From NCBI GenBank assembly GCA_963777485.1, contig CAVZQP010000001.1, forward strand, positions 868,001-932,000: 64,000 bases of DNA, written 5' to 3'. The notes beneath the pieces are model-generated. The model did no database searches, was not told where the DNA came from, and saw nothing but the letters and a program-made list of their open reading frames with translations. The DNA is from Bog-473 sp963777485. GTDB taxonomy: Bacteria > Actinomycetota > Acidimicrobiia > Acidimicrobiales > RAAP-2. Positions 58,618 to 64,000 of the stretch are shown one piece after another; position 1 is the first letter of the stretch, and every line of letters starts with the position of its first letter. Both the position numbers and the translations under genes were made by a program.

Positions 58618-59060
58618 TGCCGTACCACCCGATGGAGGATGCGGAGGTGCGCACCTTCCTCGCGGGCCCTCCTGTGCATACGGGCAAGTTGGCCACCGTG
58701 CGCGCCGACGGACGGCCCCACGTGGCCCCCGTGTGGTACGTGGTCGACGACGACGGCACGATCGTTTTCAACACCGGCGAGTCCACCGTGAAAGGGCGTA
58801 ACCTGCGGCGAGATCCGAGGGCGTCGCTCTGCGTCGACGACGAGCGGCCACCCTTCAGCTTCGTCGTGGTCGAAGGTGTCGTCGAGCTGAGCGACGACCT
58901 CGACGACCTGCGGGAGTGGGCGACGAGAATCGGCGGCCGCTACATGGGCGAGGACCGCGCCGAGGAGTACGGGGAGCGCAACGGGGTGGCCGGCGAACTG
59001 GTGGCCCGCCTGCGCCCCGAGCGGGTCGTGTCCGCGATGGACCTGGCGGACGAGGGCTAG
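58617..59060 (+). CDS. PPOX-class F420-dependent oxidoreductase
   Basis: 147 residues, split-barrel flavin/F420-binding protein. HTGKLATVRADGRPHVAPVWYVVDDDG is the typical start, then GRNLRRDPRASLCVDDERPPF and VEGVVELSDD. The Arg/Lys-rich region (STVKGRNLRRDP) suits the anionic F420 tail. Such enzymes reduce unknown substrates with F420H2 and are characteristic of Actinobacteria. GTG 58617 uses the last base of the previous TAG. It ends the operon that begins at 54083 and converges on the second mptB-like gene after 19 bp. Confidence 0.9.
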   Translation: MPYHPMEDAEVRTFLAGPPVHTGKLATVRADGRPHVAPVWYVVDDDGTIVFNTGESTVKGRNLRRDPRASLCVDDERPPFSFVVVEGVVELSDDLDDLREWATRIGGRYMGEDRAEEYGERNGVAGELVARLRPERVVSAMDLADEG

Positions 59061-59079
59061 GTGGTCGGTCGAAGCCGTA

Positions 59080-60648
59080 TCAGCCGGCGCCGGCTCCTGC
59101 CCCGGCGAGCCTCGTCCCGACTCGCGGTAGCCGCGGGCGGTCGGTACGGGCCAAAGCGAACTGCCCGAGCGGCATGATCGCCACCGCCAACAGCAGCGTC
59201 ACCAAGAGCAGGTCCGTGAGCACGAACGTGTGGATCATCCGCATGTAGATGTTGTGGACCGATGTCACGCCGGCGAAAGCCCAGAACGTGCTGATGACGA
59301 TGAGCACATTGCGCATGCGGGTCGTCGCCGCAGCCGCCGCGACGACCACGCCCCAGGTCACGTACCAGGCCCAGACGATCGGGCTGAACAACGCCAGCAC
59401 CAGCAACGCCAGGCCCAGGCACCGCACGACGCCGTCCTGCGGGGCGCGGCGCAGCAGGCGGTAGGCGACGTACGCGGCGGCCAGGAGGCCAAGAACTTCG
59501 AAAACAGGGTGGAGGTGCACCGTCGACACCGGCACCCCCAGCACGTGGGTCAGCACGGAGACGCCCCGCGCCACGACATTGATCGGCGTGACCCCCGTGA
59601 AGGCCGAAGCAGCGGTCGTCGTGGTTCCGACCCAGCCCCACCCGAAACCCGAGACGAGCGCGGCGAGTTCCATCGTCGCGAGCGCGATGAGCCCGGCGAC
59701 CGCGGTATGCCCAATGCGCCGCCATGTCGATGCGTCCGGACCGGCCCATACCCACCCGAGAAAGAGGACACCGAGCGCGGCAGGAGACTTCACTCCTGCT
59801 GCGAGCGCGCAGATGATCACGCCGGGCACCGTCCCGAAGCGTCTCGCGACGGCCAGACCGGCCATCAACAGTCCGACCATCAGGGCGTCGTTGTGGTCAC
59901 CCGCCACCAGCGAGAGCAAAACGAGAGGAGACCCCGCACCCAGCAGCACCGCGTGGGCAGGATCGCGCTTGGCCCAGCGGGCCAGTGTGGGAGTCGCCGC
60001 CACCATGAGGGCAACGCCGGCGATCTCGACCAAGCGGAGAAGCGTCAGATCGATCAGGAAATTGTGGCCTGAGGCCTGGTCGACGCCGCCATCAAGTGCG
60101 AGGAAGTTGGGCCCGTACGGGGAGGCGTTGTTCGCCCAGAACGGGTCGCTGAACGTATTGAAGGGCGTGGAGCCGAGGACGTTGGGCCCGTAGACGTACG
60201 GATTGATGTTGTGGCTGACCATCTCGCCCTGTGCGGCGTAGGTGTAGACGTCCCGGCTGAACAACGGGGGGGCCAGGAGAAGAGGCACGGCCCAGATCAC
60301 CACGACGAGGACGACGCGCTTGACGGGGAAACCCTGGTTGTTCTTCAAGTAGCGCAATAACCCGAGCCAAACCCGGGTCAAAAGGATCAGGCCGCCGAAG
60401 ACGAGCGCGAGGGCCGCGACCGGAGGCAACACCTGGCTGGTACCGAGCCAGCCGAGGGGCCCGCCCGGCATGCCGAAGAACCAGGCGCCCGGCAGGTGCG
60501 CTTCGAAGGACGGGCCGCCGAGGAGCGCGCCCACCACGATCGCCGTAGTCCCGACAGCCCCGAGGAGTGCCGTGCGCGCCAAGCTGATCTGCGCTGCCGG
60601 TTGCAGCGGCGCGTCGGCCTCGGCGATGTCAGGAACGAGTGTGGGCAT
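59080..60648 (-). CDS. MptB-like polyprenol-phosphate mannosyltransferase (GT-C), second copy
   Basis: 522 residues, about 13 membrane segments. The motif LFSRDVYTYAAQGEMV with NPYVYGPNVLG, then SPYGPNFLALDGGV, is nearer to classical MptB than the paralogue at 48273. It would transfer mannose from polyprenyl phosphate on the outer side of the membrane. A short frame of 8 codons (ATG 60678 to TGA 60652) sits just before the ATG. The neighbouring sqdB gene, transcribed the other way, and the YfhO-like gene suggest surface glycolipid synthesis as shared theme. Confidence 0.87.
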   Translation of the reverse strand: MPTLVPDIAEADAPLQPAAQISLARTALLGAVGTTAIVVGALLGGPSFEAHLPGAWFFGMPGGPLGWLGTSQVLPPVAALALVFGGLILLTRVWLGLLRYLKNNQGFPVKRVVLVVVIWAVPLLLAPPLFSRDVYTYAAQGEMVSHNINPYVYGPNVLGSTPFNTFSDPFWANNASPYGPNFLALDGGVDQASGHNFLIDLTLLRLVEIAGVALMVAATPTLARWAKRDPAHAVLLGAGSPLVLLSLVAGDHNDALMVGLLMAGLAVARRFGTVPGVIICALAAGVKSPAALGVLFLGWVWAGPDASTWRRIGHTAVAGLIALATMELAALVSGFGWGWVGTTTTAASAFTGVTPINVVARGVSVLTHVLGVPVSTVHLHPVFEVLGLLAAAYVAYRLLRRAPQDGVVRCLGLALLVLALFSPIVWAWYVTWGVVVAAAAATTRMRNVLIVISTFWAFAGVTSVHNIYMRMIHTFVLTDLLLVTLLLAVAIMPLGQFALARTDRPRLPRVGTRLAGAGAGAG

Positions 60649-60886
60649 GGGTCACGGCGCTTGGGGAGCCAGGTCCATGGAGATTCCTTAGCTGTGCTGC
60701 CGCTGGAAGGGGGCGCGGCAGCAAAAAATCTTCATCGAACTGCAGTGATTTTGTCACAGGTCCAGCCGAAATTGGGAACCCGAAACCTTCCTTAACAGGA
60801 TTCTCAGGATTGTCCCAGGTTACGGGGCGAAACTGATTTCTGACACTTATGTGAAATCTGGCTGTCACGGAAACGGAAGGTGTCAG
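60649..60886. promoter_or_regulatory. AT-richer divergent regulatory region of mptB-like and sqdB
   Basis: 238 bp. A leader frame MDLAPQAP (60652-60678, minus) is preceded by TAAGGA. A perfect stem GCTGCCGC/GCGGCAGC (60696-60722) has six A after it on the plus strand. A dyad GTGA-N5-TCAC lies at 60745-60757, and more TGACA/TGTCA half-sites at about 60841-60877. Two CAGGATT direct repeats lie about 60796-60812. The sqdB ribosome-binding site is GGAAGG before GTG 60887. No clean promoter pair could be assigned. Confidence 0.4.
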
Positions 60887-62092
60887 GTGCGAATTCTGGT
60901 CCTCGGTGGTGACGGATATCTGGGTTGGCCCACGGCGCTGCACCTGTCCGGCGCCGGCAACGAGGTCGGCGTTGCGGACAACTTCGCCCGGCGGGGCTAC
61001 GACCTGGAAATGGGTGTCGACTCGCTCGTGCCGATCGCGTCGTTGCACCAGCGGGTCGACTGCTGGGAAGACGCCTCGGGCAAGCGCCTCGAAGCCTTCA
61101 TCGGCGACCTGACCGACGCGTCCTTCGTGTACGACATGGTCGGGAGCTTCCGGCCGGACGCCGTCGTGCACTTCGCCGAGCAGCGCAGCGCGCCGTACTC
61201 CATGGTCGACCGCAAGCACTGCGTGTACACACAGGTCAACAACGTCGTCGGCACGCTCAACCTGCTGTACGCGATCGCCGAGATCGACCCGTCGATCCAC
61301 CTGGTGAAGCTCGGGACGATGGGGGAGTACGGCACACCCAACATCGACATCGAAGAGGGGTACATCGAGATCACCCACCGGGGACGGACCGACGTCCTCC
61401 CGTTCCCCAAGCAGCCGGGAAGCTTCTATCACCTGTCCAAGGTGCACGACAGTCACAACATCGCCTTCTGCTGCCGGGCCTGGGGCCTTCGGTCGACCGA
61501 CCTCAACCAAGGCGTCGTCTACGGGCAGTCGACCCCGGAGACCACGTTGCACCCAGATTTGGCGACGCGGTTCGACTACGACGCGGTGTTCGGGACCGTG
61601 CTCAACCGTTTCGTGATCCAGGCGGCAGCCGGCGAGCCGTTGACCGTGTACGGCAAGGGCGGCCAGACGCGCGGCTTCCTCGACATCCGGGACACACTCG
61701 CCTGTATCGATTTGGCCATCCGACACCCCGCCAAGGCGGGCGAGTTCAGGGTGTTCAACCAGTTCACCGAGTCGTTCTCCGTGAGCGAGCTGGCGCAGAA
61801 GGTCTCGGACGCAGCCGGCGGAGCGGAGATCGTCCACCTCGAGGATCCCCGGGTCGAGGCCGAAGAGCACTACTACCGGGCGGCGCACACCAAGCTTCTG
61901 GACCTCGGCCTCATGCCCTTCCTCCTCGGTGATGAGCTGTTGGCCGATCTCTTGTCGATCGCACGCACGCACATCGACCGGCTCGAGCGAGCCGCACTCG
62001 AGCCGAAGGTGCAGTGGCGCTCGACGTCGAGCACCATCACGCGGAAGGGGCGGAGCAAACCTGAAGAGTCCTCCGCGGAACGACCCGTCTGA
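60887..62092 (+). CDS. sqdB: UDP-sulfoquinovose synthase
   Basis: 401 residues of the extended SDR fold, matching SqdB/SQD1 strongly. LVLGGDGYLGWPTALHLS cofactor loop, HFAEQRSAPYSM, LGTMGEYGTPNIDIEEGYI, FYHLSKVHDSHNIAF (Tyr/Lys), TDLNQGVVYG and YGKGGQTRGFLDIRDT. SqdB turns UDP-glucose plus sulfite into UDP-sulfoquinovose, the donor for sulfolipid SQDG or, in archaea (Agl3), for N-glycans. GTG 60887 (VRILVLGGDG) is fixed by the cofactor loop; a GGAAGG site precedes. No SqdD/SqdX-like transferase is within the window. The YfhO-like gene follows after 101 bp. Confidence 0.95.
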   Translation: MRILVLGGDGYLGWPTALHLSGAGNEVGVADNFARRGYDLEMGVDSLVPIASLHQRVDCWEDASGKRLEAFIGDLTDASFVYDMVGSFRPDAVVHFAEQRSAPYSMVDRKHCVYTQVNNVVGTLNLLYAIAEIDPSIHLVKLGTMGEYGTPNIDIEEGYIEITHRGRTDVLPFPKQPGSFYHLSKVHDSHNIAFCCRAWGLRSTDLNQGVVYGQSTPETTLHPDLATRFDYDAVFGTVLNRFVIQAAAGEPLTVYGKGGQTRGFLDIRDTLACIDLAIRHPAKAGEFRVFNQFTESFSVSELAQKVSDAAGGAEIVHLEDPRVEAEEHYYRAAHTKLLDLGLMPFLLGDELLADLLSIARTHIDRLERAALEPKVQWRSTSSTITRKGRSKPEESSAERPV

Positions 62093-62193
62093 AGCAGAGT
62101 CTGAGCGAGGGGCTAGCGTCGCCTGGTTGCGCCACGCCGGGTAACGGTGCCGGTCGCACGCCAGAGATTCCCGGAAAGCAGCTGCCCTCGATA

Positions 62194-64000
62194 GTGGACC
62201 GACTCCGAGCACACATCGGACCCCTGTGGCCCTACGCGGTGCTCATCGCCATCCCTCTGTGCGGGTTCGTGCTGCCCGACCTCATCTGGGGCCGGCTGCT
62301 CATCACGGGCGACAACCTCCAGCAGAACTATCCCCTCCACGTGCTGGTGGGCTCGATGCTGCGGCACGGGCAACTGCCCTTCTGGAACCAGTACATCTTC
62401 AGCGGTACACCGCTCATGGCGGACTTCAACGCCGGCGCGTTCTACCCACTGATGGCCTTCTTCGTGGTCCTTCCGGACCGTGCCGCCTGGATCGCCACCG
62501 AGGTCGTCCTCTTCTCGGTGATCGCTACGGGGATGTACGCCTTCCTGCGGGCGCTGAAGCTCTCGACGGTCGCCTGCCTCCTGGGGGCGGCCACGTTCGC
62601 GTTCGCCGGCCCCGTGCTGGGCCAGGTGAACCACGTGGACATGACCGAGGGGTTTGCCGCGATCCCATGGATGCTGCTGGCGGTCCACCACATCGTGCGC
62701 GACGGCCGATGGCGGTGGGCAATCGTGCTCGGGATCGCCTACGCGACCGTGATCCTGGCCGGGGCGCCGGAGGCGATGCTCGACGAAGCGCTCCTCGTCC
62801 TCGCGTACGTGGTCATGTCAGCGGGACTGAGCCGTGAGCGCTGGTGGCGCGTTGTCAGCCGTGGTGCGACCGGGGCAGCGCTGGCACTGTCCTTGGCGGC
62901 GATCCAATGGCTCCCGGGCCTGGAAGCGATCCGCACCTCGCAACGGGGCTTCGGGTTCGACGCAGCTACCGGGAGCTATCCGACGCCGTTCAGCATCTTT
63001 GCCCTTGTGCCATACCTCGATGGCGGGTACGGGCGCTTGGGGGAGATCGGGTTCTTCAGTCAGTACAACCTGCCCGAGGTCGAGATCTACTTGGGCCTGC
63101 TCCCGCTGATTGCGATTGTGACCCTTCTGCATCCACGGTGGCCGAGCAGGATCGCACCGCGCGATCGGCTCACCTGGTACGCCGTGGGCACCTTCGGCTT
63201 CCTGTTGGCCCTCGGCGGCAACACGCCGCTTGAGCGGTTCTTCAACCGCATACCCCTCTACGGGCACCAGCGGCTGCAGAGCCGCAACATGATCATCGTT
63301 GCGACGGCGATCAGTGTCCTGTTTGCAGGATGGCTCGATCGCACCGATGCCCCGCCTGCCGACGCGCGTTGGCGCCGATACGACCGCATCATGGGATTGG
63401 TGCCCCTCGCGCTCATCGCGATCCTGGTGGTGTGGGCGCTCGCCGCGACGGGTTCACTCGTGCACGTCTTCGCAGGTACCCCCGCGGGGCCAGGCGTCAC
63501 CCACACGGTTCGCGAGGCGACGATCATCGCGCTTGCATTCGCCGTCGGCGCGGCGGCGATCGTCTGGCTACGTCCCCGGCTCACTACGAAGCAGTGGGCG
63601 GCGGCAGCGGCGGCTTTCGTCGCCATCGACCTGGGCCTCATGGCACTCACGAGCCAGCTCGTGGCATCGCCACCGAACGACCTCGTGAGTGGCACGACCC
63701 CCGTCCAGAAGTTGATGGCGGCCCATCTCTCACCGGGAGGGCGCTTCATCAACTACGACCCACAGGCGTACGCGAGTTCGGCGGTCAGCCTGCAAGGGGT
63801 CCCGGATCTGAACATCATTCCCGGCATGCCGTCGATCTCGGGGTACGCGTCCATCGTGAACGGAAACTACGAATCGGTCACGCACACACACGAGCAGTAC
63901 GACCTGGACATCGGGCAGCTCGGTTCCGGCATGCTCGACCGGTTGAACCTCCAGCAGATCGTGACGGTGCCTGAGTACTTCCTCGTGCCGCTCGGTTCCG
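62194..64000 (+). CDS. YfhO-like multi-pass membrane protein (partial, runs off window)
   Basis: At least 602 residues, no stop before the window end. First helix (LWPYAVLIAIPLCGFVLPDL), then GDNLQQNYPLHVLVGSMLRH and GQLPFWNQYIFSGTPLMAD, the recognisable first outer loop of YfhO-type GT-C proteins, with GDN in place of the usual acidic pair. Ten or so further helices, then a soluble outer part from about residue 500. Such proteins are thought to move sugars from polyprenyl carriers to surface polymers. GTG 62194 is the likeliest start, but the frame is open further upstream. Placed after sqdB, it may act on a sulfosugar-bearing glycan (inference). Confidence 0.8.
   Translation, partial: MDRLRAHIGPLWPYAVLIAIPLCGFVLPDLIWGRLLITGDNLQQNYPLHVLVGSMLRHGQLPFWNQYIFSGTPLMADFNAGAFYPLMAFFVVLPDRAAWIATEVVLFSVIATGMYAFLRALKLSTVACLLGAATFAFAGPVLGQVNHVDMTEGFAAIPWMLLAVHHIVRDGRWRWAIVLGIAYATVILAGAPEAMLDEALLVLAYVVMSAGLSRERWWRVVSRGATGAALALSLAAIQWLPGLEAIRTSQRGFGFDAATGSYPTPFSIFALVPYLDGGYGRLGEIGFFSQYNLPEVEIYLGLLPLIAIVTLLHPRWPSRIAPRDRLTWYAVGTFGFLLALGGNTPLERFFNRIPLYGHQRLQSRNMIIVATAISVLFAGWLDRTDAPPADARWRRYDRIMGLVPLALIAILVVWALAATGSLVHVFAGTPAGPGVTHTVREATIIALAFAVGAAAIVWLRPRLTTKQWAAAAAAFVAIDLGLMALTSQLVASPPNDLVSGTTPVQKLMAAHLSPGGRFINYDPQAYASSAVSLQGVPDLNIIPGMPSISGYASIVNGNYESVTHTHEQYDLDIGQLGSGMLDRLNLQQIVTVPEYFLVPLGS

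Noticed and set aside
60696..60728. Rho-independent terminator (8-bp stem then A-run)
   Set aside because: On the plus strand the tail is A rather than U and no plus-strand gene ends before it; on the minus strand the T-run precedes the stem. More likely part of a leader or operator.

Overview
This 64-kb window reads as chromosomal DNA of a high-GC (roughly two thirds G+C) actinobacterium. The best guess is the class Acidimicrobiia or a close relative. The pointers are an F420-type PPOX enzyme, a DUF6328 protein, a mycothiol-nitroreductase-like DsbA protein, MptB-like mannosyltransferases, and an L,D-transpeptidase carrying the GYWxVASDGGIF repeats that I associate with Acidimicrobiia. The lineage is inference; there is no rRNA or phylogenetic marker in the window. 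I see no transposase, integrase, phage gene, CRISPR array or plasmid replication gene.

Layout. 1-1.9 kb: DnaQ-like exonuclease, PhyH-type dioxygenase and tRNA-Val(GAC). 1.9-3.7 kb: a less GC-rich patch of small orphan genes (lipoprotein, one-pass membrane protein, two small CxxC proteins) directly behind the tRNA. 3.7-7.6 kb: DrrAB-like ABC exporter, VOC protein, nucleoside deaminase-like protein, methyltransferase. 7.7-11.9 kb: a Baeyer-Villiger monooxygenase, alcohol dehydrogenase and SQR-like flavoprotein series. 12-17.2 kb: Ser/Thr kinase, then a Tat-exported protein, GMC oxidoreductase and metallo-hydrolase series. 17.5-21.8 kb: glnA, a DUF6328 protein, the repeat-bearing L,D-transpeptidase and carbonic anhydrase. 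21.8-32.2 kb: acyl-CoA and xenobiotic chemistry (CaiB/racemase, acyl-CoA dehydrogenase, P450, haloalkane dehalogenase plus monooxygenase), with rpiA and a disulfide reductase-like flavoprotein. 32.2-35.9 kb: two ABC-2 permeases and two methyltransferases. 36-40.3 kb: arylsulfatase and a secreted GH26-like glycosidase with a structured leader. 40.3-45.5 kb: a leftward run of hydrolase, DsbA-like, SDR, M20 peptidase, SRPBCC, DUF2237 and nitroreductase genes. 45.6-49.8 kb: nitronate monooxygenase, an unknown protein, an APH-like protein and an MptB-like protein whose 3' end carries a perfect 163-bp tandem duplication. 50-54 kb: a lipocalin/CrtC-like protein and P450 from one bidirectional promoter, then an ArsR-type regulator diverging from a 98-residue protein. 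54-59 kb: a sulfatase/SDR/SDR/EthD/SnoaL/PPOX operon. 59-64 kb: a second MptB-like protein, sqdB and a YfhO-like membrane protein cut by the window end.

Two themes stand out. First, much of the gene content is oxidative and hydrolytic catabolism of hydrophobic or xenobiotic substrates (two P450s, two Baeyer-Villiger-type monooxygenases, dehalogenase, acyl-CoA enzymes, two sulfatases); glnA, tRNA-Val, rpiA and the cell-surface genes are housekeeping or envelope functions. Second, many genes show a TANNNT-like -10 element ending 6-8 nt before the start codon, which predicts leaderless mRNAs. Two divergent gene pairs share overlapping -10 boxes. The ArsR/98-residue pair has two near-consensus promoters facing away from each other across an inverted repeat.

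I found no clear new defence or mobile system. The most interesting leads are the ArsR-regulated small protein and its operator, the bidirectional leaderless promoters, the switch-like leader of the glycosidase gene, the glutamine synthetase with Phe at the adenylylation site, and the small-gene patch behind tRNA-Val.
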